Source: Deltaproteobacteria bacterium (lineage in GTDB: Bacteria; Desulfobacterota; Deferrimicrobia; Deferrimicrobiales; Deferrimicrobiaceae). Taken from it: a stretch of 64,000 bases of DNA. The notes under the pieces are model-generated. The model was not told the origin of the DNA and did no database searches. It was given only the letters and a program-made list of their open reading frames with translations. The DNA lies in the NCBI GenBank assembly GCA_016218975.1, contig JACRCO010000029.1:1-64000 (forward strand), read 5' to 3'. Both the position numbers and the translations under genes were made by a program. Below, piece by piece: positions 44,026 to 52,944 of this stretch (within the stretch, counting starts at the first letter, position 1; the number at the start of each line of letters is the position of its first letter).

Positions 44026-45297
44026 TCACAGGACGCAGGCGTCCACAGGTTGCCGGCCGGGCCGCCGGACATTCGTTCGTGACAGGACTTCCGTAAACAC
44101 ATCCCCAAGATTATTAACCGATTCCCGCGGATCGAACTGTTCTCTCATCGGCACGACGCGGATTTTCCCGGGGGAGATCCCCTCGCGGAGCAGCGAATCC
44201 CTCGCTCGATCCGACACGGCGACGTATGCGTCCACCTCCGGCAGTGAAAGCCTTTTCACCTTGTCGATATATTCCGCTTTCCCGGTCGGAACAAGATCGG
44301 TTTCCGCGGATAGCGCTACTACCCTGTTCCCGAATTTGAGCTTCGCTACAACGGCCTGAAGCGTGGAAACGCTGGACAGGTATTCGGTGAATACGATGTC
44401 CTTGTCGATCAGTTCCGCCTCCAGCCCCACCAGGTAGTCGGTGGAATCCTCGAGTTGCGGAAGCCGTTCGATCGGCATTTCAGTTTGCGATGCGCTTGTA
44501 TCCGCGGAGAGAAGGGTATAACCGGTGAATTCGAAAGTGTCGCTTAACGCGAGCAAACACGCCATTTCCGCCGGATCGAATCCGGCAGGCCTTATAACCG
44601 CTACTCGCGGCAGGCCGGAAGACGCCCGAACCGGATATGGAGGAACGCGCGGATTTACCCGTGACGAGAGGGGTCTTGGATAAACGTCATATTCCCTGTA
44701 AACAAGCTCCTCCGGTCTTGCGTACCCGCTTCCTTCGATTCCGGAATAATTTTCTCCTTTGCGCCAATAACGTTTCTTGTCCAGGAACCCGTAGTGGACG
44801 ATGTACAGATCGAGCTTTTCGACCCTTCCGTCGATGCCCGTCAGGTATTCGTGCACATGCCTTATCCACTTTACCCCCGGCAGGTTTCTCCAGATCCTAG
44901 GGGTCCATTCGAAATTGTCGGCCGCCCTGGAATAGTACAGTTCGTTGCCGACCAGGTTGCATTGTCGTATGGTGAATCCCGCTATACCTGGTTCCGCGGA
45001 AGACAGCACGCCCCTTATCTTCCTTTCGAACTCCTCCGAGTATGCCTCGTCCGAATCCAGGCGGATCACCCAGTCTCCGCTGCAGCGATCGAGGGAAATC
45101 TGCCGCTGGTTCCCGAAATGTCCTTCCCATGGATGTTCCACCAGGACGACCCTCGGGTCGGATTTCAGGATTTCCAGGGTTCGGTCGGTGCTTCCGCCGT
45201 CCACAACGACGATCTCGTCCGCGAAGGAGCAAGAGCTCAGAGCCCTTCCGATGTGCTTCTCTTCGTTCATGGCGATCATGGAAACGGAAATTTTCAT
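44026..45297 (-). CDS. Two-domain glycosyltransferase (GT2 plus GT4-like half)
   Basis: 423 aa. Residues about 1-215 are a family 2 glycosyltransferase of the lipopolysaccharide core type (ISVSMIAMNEEKHIGRALSSCSFADEIVVVDGGSTDRTLEI, acidic RLDSDEAYSEE, FEWTPRIWRN..VKWIRHVHEYL). Residues about 230-415 look like one Rossmann half of a GT4 enzyme (DAYVAVSDRARDSLLREGISPGKIRVVPM) without the usual nucleotide-binding EAFA.G.PV part. RBS AGGAGGCGGGAG. It reads convergently to fliT and has its own sigma-54-type promoter. Confidence 0.85.
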   Translation of the reverse strand: MKISVSMIAMNEEKHIGRALSSCSFADEIVVVDGGSTDRTLEILKSDPRVVLVEHPWEGHFGNQRQISLDRCSGDWVIRLDSDEAYSEEFERKIRGVLSSAEPGIAGFTIRQCNLVGNELYYSRAADNFEWTPRIWRNLPGVKWIRHVHEYLTGIDGRVEKLDLYIVHYGFLDKKRYWRKGENYSGIEGSGYARPEELVYREYDVYPRPLSSRVNPRVPPYPVRASSGLPRVAVIRPAGFDPAEMACLLALSDTFEFTGYTLLSADTSASQTEMPIERLPQLEDSTDYLVGLEAELIDKDIVFTEYLSSVSTLQAVVAKLKFGNRVVALSAETDLVPTGKAEYIDKVKRLSLPEVDAYVAVSDRARDSLLREGISPGKIRVVPMREQFDPRESVNNLGDVFTEVLSRTNVRRPGRQPVDACVL

Positions 45298-45380
45298 CGT
45301 TTATGCTCCCGCCTCCTAATTGCATGCACGCCTGGGTGAATCCATTTCGCAACGTCAAATCGACATGCAAAAATTTTTCG

Positions 45381-45396
45381 AGCAAGTCTCATGCCA
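45381..45396 (-). promoter_or_regulatory. Candidate sigma-54 promoter of the GT2 gene
   Basis: Minus-strand TGGCATGAGACTTGCT: GG (plus 45394-45395) and GC (plus 45382-45383) are ten bases apart; the only departure from TGGCAC-N5-TTGCT is T for C. Transcription would start near 45370, about 72 bases before the ATG at 45297. Confidence 0.7.
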
Positions 45397-45757
45397 CTCA
45401 AAATGCATGGAAATCTCATCAACCATCGCAGTGGATGAGATTGACATCGCCGACAGCGGGAAAGACATTTCATGTTTGTGTAAAAGGAGAAAAACGAAAG
45501 TATTTCAATGAAATGTTTGTCGTTCAAAGGGGGCACTGTAAATCCATAAACAAGTATTTATTGTCGGAAGAACAAAAAACAGGGTGAACCTTTGAAACCA
45601 AATTATGGCGCCATGAAGCGGTGAGAAAATTCAAAAGTTTGACGCACCGCATTATTTGGCGGTGGATTCGAAGAGTTCAAATCGGGCAATCGGGGAACAG
45701 GCCCGACAACTGGTTAACATCTTTACGAATTTATAACGAGAAGTTTCATCTGTTGCA

Positions 45758-45773
45758 TGGCAAGGGTTTTGCT
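45758..45773 (+). promoter_or_regulatory. Candidate sigma-54 promoter of the CgeB/GT4/GT9 glycosylation operon
   Basis: TGGCAAGGGTTTTGCT: GG at 45759-45760 and GC at 45771-45772 with ten bases between; one base off the consensus. Transcription would start near 45784, leaving a leader of about 58 bases before the GTG at 45842. Confidence 0.7.
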
Positions 45774-45841
45774 TGGGTACCCGAGAGGCTGGATATTATC
45801 GGGGATCATGGCGGTTCGGCGATCCGGGAAAGGCATCGATA

Positions 45842-47518
45842 GTGCCGTTGATATCGATCGAGGCATCGAAAACTGCCGCATACACGGTCAGCGTCCAGAG
45901 TGTTGACGGTTCACTGAAGCGTCTCCACAGCATTTACGATCCCGAAGGCGAAGCGCTGGAAATCGTAGATGCCTTCCTTTTCGACGGCAAGGGTATCATC
46001 GTGGTCCTGGGTCTCGGGCTCGGGTATCACGTGGCGGAGCTTCGGCGACGTTATCCGGAAGCAGACATCGTGGTCGTCGAGGGGATGCCGGAAATCCGCG
46101 ATTTCTGCATGACGTACGGAAAAGCCGCCGATCCGGCGGACCGCATCAGGCTCATCGTGGGGGCCTCCCCCTCCGAAGCCGTCGCGGAAATCTCGAAACA
46201 TCATCTGGAAACCGGATTGCCGCCGCTCGCCGTATTTGCGTTCCTTCCCGCCGTGAGCGCGTTCCCCGATTATTACGGCCCGATACGGAAGGCGCTCGAC
46301 CGGACGGTATCCTTCCGGCTCTGGGACAGGCTCCGTTATCGAAAGTTCAGGAGCGAGGCCCTGACGGTAGCCCTTTTCGACTTCGGCTACTTCCTCACCG
46401 AGGAGATCGCGCGGGCCGTCAAGGCCCTCGGGCACGATGTCGTGCGGGTGCCCGGAAAAAAGGGAGAGAGCTGCGGCGACATCCTGCATCGAGCCATAGA
46501 AACCGTCGCCGCGCACAGGCCGGACTTCGTCCTTACCGTAAATCACCTGGGCTTCGACGAGGAAGGGATACTCGCGAACCTGTTCCAGGCGATAGAGTTG
46601 CCGGCCGCGATCTGGTACGTTGACAGCCCCAATCTCACGGTCAAGGCCTTTGATAAGAACGTATCGCCGCTAAGCCATGTATTTCTATGGGATGAAGCCT
46701 ACGCCGAGGATATGAGATCCCTCGGCTTCAAGCATGTCTACCGGCTTCCGCTGGCCGCGGACGAAACGGTATTCATGCCGAGAAGGGTGTCTGCGTCCGA
46801 AAGAAAAAAGTTCGGAGCCGATATCGGGTTCGTCGGGAATTCGATGGTCGTTCCGGCGCGGGACCGGCTCCGGAAGGTGCCTGCGCATCTCCACGCCGCG
46901 GTGGAGCGGACGGCTCGGCGGCTCTGCTACTCGAGGGGATGCTCGTTCCGGCAAATCGCCGTTGAGGCCATGGAGCCCGGTGAATACGGGTCATTCGAGT
47001 CCCTCGCCGAATCGGAGCGGGCCGACGTCGAGGCGGCGGTCCTTTGGCGGGCGACGCTTCTCTACCGGCTTTCGTGCGTGCGGGAACTGGAGGGTCTCGA
47101 TGCGGTCATAAGGGGAGATGCAGGGTGGAAGAAGCTTCTGAACGGCGGCTTCCGGACAGGTCCTCCCATGAACTACTACGGGGAGACTCCGCTCTTCTAC
47201 AACGCCTGCGCAGTCAATTTCAACGCCACGAATGTGCAGATGGGGACTGCTGCAAACCAGAGGGTCTTCGATGTGCCGGCCTGCGGCGCGTTTCTCCTCA
47301 CCGACCGCCAGGAATCGATCGGAAATCTTTTCGAAGAAGGGAAAGAAGTCGTTGCCTACCGTGACCGCGGGGAAATCGCGGATCTGGCGAAGTTCTATCT
47401 CCGTAACGATGCGGCGCGAAAAGACATTGCCGGGCGGGGACGGCGGCGAGTGCTGGCGGAACATACATATCGGCACCGCATCCGGACGATCATCGATGCC
47501 TTGCGGGCTATAGGGTAA
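45842..47518 (+). CDS. CgeB-type glycosyltransferase (paralogue 1)
   Basis: 558 aa from GTG 45842, preceded by GGGAAAGG; an in-frame TTG at 45773 is part of the sigma-54 site and is rejected. The N-terminal LHSIYDPEGEA..VVLGLGLGYHVAELRRRYPEADIVVVEG resembles the Maf-type flagellin glycosylation proteins, and the C-terminal half (PAAIWYVDSP, HVFLWDEAYAEDMRSLGF, FNATNVQMGTAANQRVFDVPACGAFLLTDRQESIGNLFEEGKEVV) matches CgeB/DUF3880 glycosyltransferases. Paralogue of 48873-50639. First gene of a four-gene glycosylation run. Confidence 0.88.
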   Translation: MPLISIEASKTAAYTVSVQSVDGSLKRLHSIYDPEGEALEIVDAFLFDGKGIIVVLGLGLGYHVAELRRRYPEADIVVVEGMPEIRDFCMTYGKAADPADRIRLIVGASPSEAVAEISKHHLETGLPPLAVFAFLPAVSAFPDYYGPIRKALDRTVSFRLWDRLRYRKFRSEALTVALFDFGYFLTEEIARAVKALGHDVVRVPGKKGESCGDILHRAIETVAAHRPDFVLTVNHLGFDEEGILANLFQAIELPAAIWYVDSPNLTVKAFDKNVSPLSHVFLWDEAYAEDMRSLGFKHVYRLPLAADETVFMPRRVSASERKKFGADIGFVGNSMVVPARDRLRKVPAHLHAAVERTARRLCYSRGCSFRQIAVEAMEPGEYGSFESLAESERADVEAAVLWRATLLYRLSCVRELEGLDAVIRGDAGWKKLLNGGFRTGPPMNYYGETPLFYNACAVNFNATNVQMGTAANQRVFDVPACGAFLLTDRQESIGNLFEEGKEVVAYRDRGEIADLAKFYLRNDAARKDIAGRGRRRVLAEHTYRHRIRTIIDALRAIG

Positions 47519-47522
47519 ATAG

Positions 47523-48869
47523 ATGGTACCGAGGATACTCACATTCAACTGGCATGAAAGTTACATCCATCTCCTCGCGAAGACGGGGTACGAGTTCGAC
47601 GTCGTCCAGGTGACGAAAGGGGGAAGGTTCGGATGGATACGCGAGTTTCGGCCCGTCCCGCGAAACTGCCGGCTTATCGATGAAGCCGCCGCCTTGTCGC
47701 GACTGGCGGCAGGGGGGTACGACCGCATCGTTGCGCATAACGTTTTCGATCTGATGTTCGTGCTGGAGTCCGATTTGCCGAAAGCGATTTTGTTCCACAC
47801 CACCGTGGAGGTGCGGGCGGGCGAGGCCGGTCGCGATCTGAAAACCGCTTTCCACGATAAAGTGCGGCGGTTGGTGACGCTTTCGCCGAACGTCACGCCG
47901 ATTTTCATTTCCCGCCTGAAAAAGGAGAGTTGGGGGCTGGACGGGGAGATCATCCTTCCGGGGATCGATCTCGCAGAATATGGCGGGTACACAGGCTCCG
48001 AGAGGAAAGTTTTGAGAATCGGCAATTTCCTGAAAGAAGCGGATCCGGCGTCGGGGTTCTCCATCCAGGAAAAAGCGTTATCGGGGCTTCCGGCAACGGT
48101 CCTCGGCCTGAATCCGACGGTGGCGGGATCGTTCGTCCCGAAGGACTGGGATGATTGCAGGGGATACATGCGGAGCCACCGTGTTTACGTGAACACGACG
48201 CAGGCGCCGTTCGAGGACGGCTACAACCTTGCGATGCTCGAGGCGATGGCGACCGGGATGCCCGTCGTGTCTGCGGAGAACCCGTCTTCCCCGATCGAAA
48301 ACGGGGCCAACGGGTATGTGTCGGCGGACGAACGGGAATTGAGAGCGCGGGTAGAGGACCTGTTCTCGGATCGGGGCCTTGCCGGAACTCTCGGTCAAAA
48401 AGCCCGGGAAACGGTCGCCGACCGCTTTCCCATCGAATCGTTCATCTCAAACTGGAAGCGCGTGCTCGATGCGGGATCTCCGGGCGTGTCGGTGCCCGAC
48501 GACATCGTGCCGGGTCGCGTCGCTCCTTCACTTGCCGATTCGCATTCGGCAGGTTTCATCCGGGGATCCGCGCAAATCCACGTGGAAGGGATGGAGGAAA
48601 GAGATTATTTCCATAAGGAAAGGCGGGAGTTGGAGACCGCTCTCGAATCGGGGGATCTCGAATCGGCCCGGTCGGCCCTTGAAATGTTTCTCGAAGCCCA
48701 CCCTCTCGACGCGGAAGCCCTCCTCCGGCATTCGGATATCTGCGTCAGGCTCGGCCGTCGCGACGAGGCGTTCGCGGACCTTGAAAAGATCCTTCTGTTC
48801 GAACCGGGACGGGAAGATGCCCTGGCGCGCAAGGCGGCCTTCGAGCGGGCCTTGCCCGGTGGGGCGTGA
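47523..48869 (+). CDS. Family 4 glycosyltransferase with C-terminal TPR-like segment
   Basis: 448 aa. A GT4 fold occupies about residues 1-330 (ILTFNWHESYIHLLAKTGYEFDVV, IILPGIDLAEYGG, and the nucleotide-sugar motif FEDGYNLAMLEAMATGMPVVSAENPSSPIENGANGY). The last about 80 residues (ELETALESGDLESARSALEMFLEAHPLDAEALLRHSDICVRLGRRDEAFADLEKILLFEPGREDAL) are TPR repeats. It follows the first CgeB-type gene by 4 bases. Confidence 0.9.
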   Translation: MVPRILTFNWHESYIHLLAKTGYEFDVVQVTKGGRFGWIREFRPVPRNCRLIDEAAALSRLAAGGYDRIVAHNVFDLMFVLESDLPKAILFHTTVEVRAGEAGRDLKTAFHDKVRRLVTLSPNVTPIFISRLKKESWGLDGEIILPGIDLAEYGGYTGSERKVLRIGNFLKEADPASGFSIQEKALSGLPATVLGLNPTVAGSFVPKDWDDCRGYMRSHRVYVNTTQAPFEDGYNLAMLEAMATGMPVVSAENPSSPIENGANGYVSADERELRARVEDLFSDRGLAGTLGQKARETVADRFPIESFISNWKRVLDAGSPGVSVPDDIVPGRVAPSLADSHSAGFIRGSAQIHVEGMEERDYFHKERRELETALESGDLESARSALEMFLEAHPLDAEALLRHSDICVRLGRRDEAFADLEKILLFEPGREDALARKAAFERALPGGA

Positions 48870-48872
48870 CGG

Positions 48873-50639
48873 ATGGTCTTCGGGAAAAACCTCGAATATT
48901 TGAAGGCCGCGGATGGGCGGCTTGCGGAACTCGTCGCCGGCGCGGGACGAAGCGGGGACATTCCGCTCGTGCCGTCGAAAACTGGTCCTCCGTCCGCCAG
49001 GGCGGGCGGAGTCGCCCTCCACAGCCTCTACGACCCGATACGCGAGGCGAAGGAGTGGGTCGAGCACAACCGGGGGGAGATCGACAGGGCGGCGGAGCTC
49101 GTCGTGCTCGGGTTCGGGTTGGGATATCACGTGGCGGAATTGTCGCGCACCACGGACAAGCCCGTAACGGTCTTCGAGCCGAGGATCGAAATCCTGCGAG
49201 CCGCGTTGAGGGCATCCGACCTCTCCGCGATTCTTTCGCGCGTCCGGATCGTCGAAGCGCCCGACGGACTTTCGCTCCGCAAGAGATCCCTCGTGCTGCA
49301 GCACATACCTTCTGTCCGGTCGTCACCGGCCCCCTTTTCCGAAGCGCTCGCCCGCCTGGACGTGCTTCGTGCGGTAGCGAGAGGGCTTCGGATCGCCGTG
49401 GTAGGGCCGTTCTACGGAGGATCGCTTCCGATAGCGGGGTATTGCGCCGAAGCCCTCGGAAGACTCGGGCACGAGGTGGAGTACATCGACAACAGCCCTT
49501 ACGCGAATGCGTTTCTTTCGATCGACAAGGTGACGGAGAGCCGGACGCACCGCGACATTCTCAGGATGAAGTTCGGCGATTTCGCATCAGAAGCGGTATT
49601 GGCGAGGATCGTCCAGTTCCGTCCCGACCTCGTGTTGGCGCTCGCGCAGGCCCCGCTGACCGAGACGGTCCTCGCGAGGCTTCGGGAGCAGGGAATCGCC
49701 ACCGCCTTCTGGTTCGTGGAGGATTTCCGCCACATGGAGTACTGGCGGGCCATGGCCTCCTCCTACAACTACTTCTTCGCGATCCAGAACGGCGCGTTTC
49801 TCGGCTCCCTGCGGGAAGCGGGTGCGGTAAAGGCGGCTTTCCTTCCGCTTGCCGCGTCTCCCGATATCCACAGGAAGATGGAATTGTCGGCCGACGAGGA
49901 GCGGGAGTTCGGCGGCGACGTTTCCTTCGTCGGCGCGGGGTACTACAACCGGCGAAAGCTTTTCGAAGGCCTTACCGATTTCGACTTCAGGATCTGGGGA
50001 AACGAGTGGGATTCCTGCCCGGCCCTGCAAGGATTCCTGCAGCGGAACGGCGCCCGCATCGGCACGGAGGAGATAGTAAGGATTTTCAACGCCGCCAGGA
50101 TCAACATCAACCTTCACTCTTCGAGCTATCACGAAGGGGTGAATCCGGACGGCGATTTCGTGAACCCGCGCACTTTCGAGATCGCGGCATGCGGGGGATT
50201 CCAGCTCGTGGATTTCCGGTCCGGCCTGCCCGGCTTTTTCGATATAGGCGAGGAGATCGTATGCTTCGACGCTCTCGAAGACCTTCGCGGGAAGATCGCG
50301 CATTACCTTGCGCACCCGGATGAGCGGGAAGCGGTCGCCTGCAAGGGCCGGCAAAGGGTCCTGAGGGACCACACCTACGAGCAGCGTATGGAAGAAATGA
50401 TCGGCTTCATGGTCCGGAACGGGTTCGTGCCCCCGTGGAGGGAAAAAAGGGACAGGGAGGATCCGGAACGCCTGATCGAAGAAGCGGGGCCGGAAACGGA
50501 ACTCGGGCGTTACCTCGCGCGGTTCGCCGATGCCCGGAGCCTTAAGCTCCCCGATATCATCGGGGAAATCCGGTCCGGCCACGGAGAGCTCTCCCGTGTC
50601 GAAAGGATCTTCCTGGCGTTGAACGAGATCAGGGCATGA
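48873..50639 (+). CDS. CgeB-type glycosyltransferase (paralogue 2)
   Basis: 588 aa, same architecture as 45842-47518: N-terminal ALHSLYDPIREAKEWV..LVVLGFGLGYHVAELSRTTDKPVTVFEP and a CgeB-type C-terminal half (TAFWFVEDFRHMEYWRAMASSYNYFFAIQNG, DVSFVGAGYYNRRKLFEGL, INLHSSSYHEGVNPDGDFVNPRTFEIAACGGFQLVDFRSGLPGFF). The ATG is 3 bases after the GT4 gene; it overlaps the next gene by 4. Confidence 0.9.
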   Translation: MVFGKNLEYLKAADGRLAELVAGAGRSGDIPLVPSKTGPPSARAGGVALHSLYDPIREAKEWVEHNRGEIDRAAELVVLGFGLGYHVAELSRTTDKPVTVFEPRIEILRAALRASDLSAILSRVRIVEAPDGLSLRKRSLVLQHIPSVRSSPAPFSEALARLDVLRAVARGLRIAVVGPFYGGSLPIAGYCAEALGRLGHEVEYIDNSPYANAFLSIDKVTESRTHRDILRMKFGDFASEAVLARIVQFRPDLVLALAQAPLTETVLARLREQGIATAFWFVEDFRHMEYWRAMASSYNYFFAIQNGAFLGSLREAGAVKAAFLPLAASPDIHRKMELSADEEREFGGDVSFVGAGYYNRRKLFEGLTDFDFRIWGNEWDSCPALQGFLQRNGARIGTEEIVRIFNAARININLHSSSYHEGVNPDGDFVNPRTFEIAACGGFQLVDFRSGLPGFFDIGEEIVCFDALEDLRGKIAHYLAHPDEREAVACKGRQRVLRDHTYEQRMEEMIGFMVRNGFVPPWREKRDREDPERLIEEAGPETELGRYLARFADARSLKLPDIIGEIRSGHGELSRVERIFLALNEIRA

Positions 50640-52360
50640 GCGCGGCCGGCGGAAAGGAAATCCTCGTCGTCAACCTTACGCGGATGGGGGACCTCATCCA
50701 GACGACGCCCGTCATGGCGGGAATCAAGGATGCATATCCGGGGGCGCGCATCACCCTCCTTGCCAACGCCGTTTTCGCGGAGATCTGCAAGGACATACCG
50801 TTCGCCGACCGTATCGTCGTGTTCGACAAGATGGGGCTGCGGAAGCTTGTTTGCGACGAGGAACATTCCGTGGTTGAGGGGTACCGTGCCCTGGAAACCT
50901 TCATCGACGAGGTGAACGACACGGAGTACGATCTCGCGATCAATTTCACGGCGTCGGGGGAGGGGGCGGTCCTCACGTCCCTGTTCAACGCACGGGAGGT
51001 GCGGGGCGTGACCGCGGACTCGGAAGGATGCAGGATCATCCGGTATCCATGGCAGTGGTACTTCATGAGCGTTATTCCATCCCGGAACTACAATCCCTTC
51101 CACCTGTGCGACATGTTCGTCAAGGCGGGGGGCGTTTCGACCTCGCGGAAGGGGTTGCACCTGAACGTTTCGGATGAAGAGAGACTGAAGTGCAAGGCTG
51201 TCCTCGGGGGATACGGCATCGGCGATGACGATCCGGTCATCGGCTTCCAGCTCGGCGCGAGCCATCGCTTGAAGACATGGCCCGCGGCGTCCTTCGCAGG
51301 ATTGGCGGATCGGCTCGCTGAGTCGCTCGGCGCCCGAATCCTGCTTACCGGATCGAAATCCGAGGAACAGCTCGGCAGGGAGTTCGAGTCCCTTTCGGCG
51401 ACGAAGGCGGTAAACCTCATCGGGAAGACGGACCTGCGGGGAGTCGCGGCGCTGCTGGAACGGTGCGCGTTGTTCGTCAGCAACGACACGGGTCCCCTGC
51501 ATATCGCCACCGCGGTCGGAACCCGCGCCCTTGACATATCGCTCGGCCACGTCTGTTTCCGCGAAACAGGCCCTTACGGAGAAGGGCACTACGTGATCGA
51601 GGCGGACGTCCCTTGCGGGCCGTGCGGGTTTCACGTGGAATGCAAAAACCCTCGTTGCAAGGAAATGGTCACGTCCGAAAGCGTGTTCGATCTTGCGAGG
51701 CGGATACTTCGCGAGGGGGGCGTGGAATCGATCGAAGACGGACCGTTGTGGCGGGGGGTGCGGGTCTACCGCTCCGGCTTCCCGGAGGACGGCCTCGCGG
51801 ATTACACTCCGTTGATCAGGCGTCCTCTGACCCGGGAAACGTTCTACGTGTACCTCTATCGCGAAACATGGCAACGGATCCTGGGCGGAGGCGGCGGGGC
51901 CTCCGCCGGTCAGGCCGGCGAGGGGCTCGTGTCGAAGATCGCCGCGTGGCACGGAGACGAGGCTCTGGATACCTTGCGGGGGGCGCTCCGCGACGATCTC
52001 GAGATAGCGCGCAATATGGAGGCGCTCGCCGGGGAAGCGCTTACGAGGGTATCTCTCATAGCGAGGGAAGCCGTACGGCCGGCACCGGATGCCGAATGGA
52101 TCCGGCGGACATGGGAGGACGTGCCCGCCGTCGACCGGGAGATCGAAACACTCGGCCGCACGCATCCCCACCTGATGCCTCCGGTGACGCTCTTCCGCTT
52201 CGGAAAGGAGGCCCTGGAAGGGAAGGAGCTGGCGGTCCTGGCTGAATCCGCGCTCCGCCTGTACTCCGACCTGAAAAACCACTATGCGATGATCGCCGAA
52301 GCGATCGGGGGCCTCGTCGAAAAGCGGGTGATCGCTCCTATCGCATCGTGCAATACTTGA
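50636..52360 (+). CDS. Family 9 glycosyltransferase (heptosyltransferase-like)
   Basis: 574 aa. Residues about 1-350 are a GT9 fold: ILVVNLTRMGDLIQTTPVMAGIKDAYPGARITLLAN, IGFQLGASHRLKTWPAASFAGLADRLAE, LFVSNDTGPLHIATAVGTRALDISLG, and a cysteine-rich CGPCGFHVECKNPRC stretch typical of the family. An additional helical domain of about 200 residues follows. In Maf-type systems, GT9 enzymes of this type put heptose-like sugars on surface structures. It overlaps the CgeB-type gene by 4 bases. Confidence 0.9.
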   Translation: MSAAGGKEILVVNLTRMGDLIQTTPVMAGIKDAYPGARITLLANAVFAEICKDIPFADRIVVFDKMGLRKLVCDEEHSVVEGYRALETFIDEVNDTEYDLAINFTASGEGAVLTSLFNAREVRGVTADSEGCRIIRYPWQWYFMSVIPSRNYNPFHLCDMFVKAGGVSTSRKGLHLNVSDEERLKCKAVLGGYGIGDDDPVIGFQLGASHRLKTWPAASFAGLADRLAESLGARILLTGSKSEEQLGREFESLSATKAVNLIGKTDLRGVAALLERCALFVSNDTGPLHIATAVGTRALDISLGHVCFRETGPYGEGHYVIEADVPCGPCGFHVECKNPRCKEMVTSESVFDLARRILREGGVESIEDGPLWRGVRVYRSGFPEDGLADYTPLIRRPLTRETFYVYLYRETWQRILGGGGGASAGQAGEGLVSKIAAWHGDEALDTLRGALRDDLEIARNMEALAGEALTRVSLIAREAVRPAPDAEWIRRTWEDVPAVDREIETLGRTHPHLMPPVTLFRFGKEALEGKELAVLAESALRLYSDLKNHYAMIAEAIGGLVEKRVIAPIASCNT

Positions 52361-52390
52361 AAAAATCCGCGCCGGGGAAGGAGGGCTGTA

Positions 52391-52813
52391 ATGGGAATCG
52401 ACGATCCGAGGCAGGGGGAACTCCTCGAAAAGCTCGTTGAGGGTGTGGACGGAGCGCTTGGGACCGTGGGGGAGATCGACAAGCGGCTTGTCGCCTGCTC
52501 GAAGCTCCTCCGGGTCGGTGACGACGCCGACACTTTCACCGCGCTTTCGTCGTGCATTTCCAACCTGGGGGATCTCTTCGACCTCGTGCGGGAAATCAGG
52601 AACGGCACATCCGTTCTAAAGACCCGGAGCGTCCCGGCCGATGCGTTCGCTTCCTGGGAAAAGTCCGTCGATCTTTTCCGCGAAATGTTGACCGCGTTCG
52701 AGGGGAAGGACTGGATTACGCTGGCCGACCTTATCCAGTACGAAATTTCCCCCCTCCTCGCGGAAGGGGAGAAGGACCTTACAAGGGTCCGGGAGCTGCT
52801 CGCCGCCGCCTGA
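52391..52813 (+). CDS. Helical hypothetical protein
   Basis: 140 aa, predicted all-helical and acidic, with no signal or membrane segment (LLEKLVEGVDGALGTVGEIDKRLVACSKLL, LFREMLTAFEGKDWITLADLIQYEISPLLAEGEKDL). It has a strong RBS (AAGGAGGG) and follows the GT9 gene by 30 bases, so it is probably the last gene of that operon. No family recognised. Confidence 0.75.
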   Translation: MGIDDPRQGELLEKLVEGVDGALGTVGEIDKRLVACSKLLRVGDDADTFTALSSCISNLGDLFDLVREIRNGTSVLKTRSVPADAFASWEKSVDLFREMLTAFEGKDWITLADLIQYEISPLLAEGEKDLTRVRELLAAA

Positions 52814-52847
52814 ATCCTGCGGAAAAATATTAATGATTACTGCGGGC

Positions 52848-52874
52848 TATAGTTTTCCCGGCTTCGACCGATAA
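52848..52874 (+). promoter_or_regulatory. Candidate sigma-28 promoter before a small orphan gene
   Basis: TATA (52848-52851), 15-base spacer, ACCGATAA (52867-52874): 10 of 12 consensus positions and ideal spacing. Transcription would begin near 52881, just before the tandem repeat at 52893-52922. Confidence 0.62.
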
Positions 52875-52892
52875 GTAGCAGGCAGGAGCGTA

Positions 52893-52922
52893 AGCGTCAT
52901 GACCACCAGCGTCATGACCACT
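52893..52922 (+). repeat. Two tandem 15-base units containing GTCATGAC
   Basis: AGCGTCATGACCACC followed directly by AGCGTCATGACCACT. Each unit contains the palindrome GTCATGAC, so two palindromes sit 15 bases apart in the leader of the 52945 gene. Could be a binding site or chance duplication. Confidence 0.6.
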
Positions 52923-52944
52923 GCCTAACACGGAGGTCGGGCGG

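Larger units (their letters stand above)
45298..45841. other. AT-rich divergent intergenic region with two sigma-54-type promoters
   Basis: About 540 bases that are visibly AT-rich (around 40 % GC over 45361-45600) in a chromosome otherwise above 60 %. It carries outward-facing sigma-54-type sites at 45381-45396 (minus) and 45758-45773 (plus) and a perfect 9+9 inverted repeat ACATTTCAT / ATGAAATGT (45465-45473, 45508-45516). Short open frames here (45320-45511, 45621-45842) show no recognisable protein. It could hold enhancer sites for a sigma-54 activator. Confidence 0.6.

Noticed and set aside
45621-45842. 73-residue frame before the first CgeB-type gene
   Set aside because: It contains the sigma-54-type promoter of that gene and resembles no protein family.
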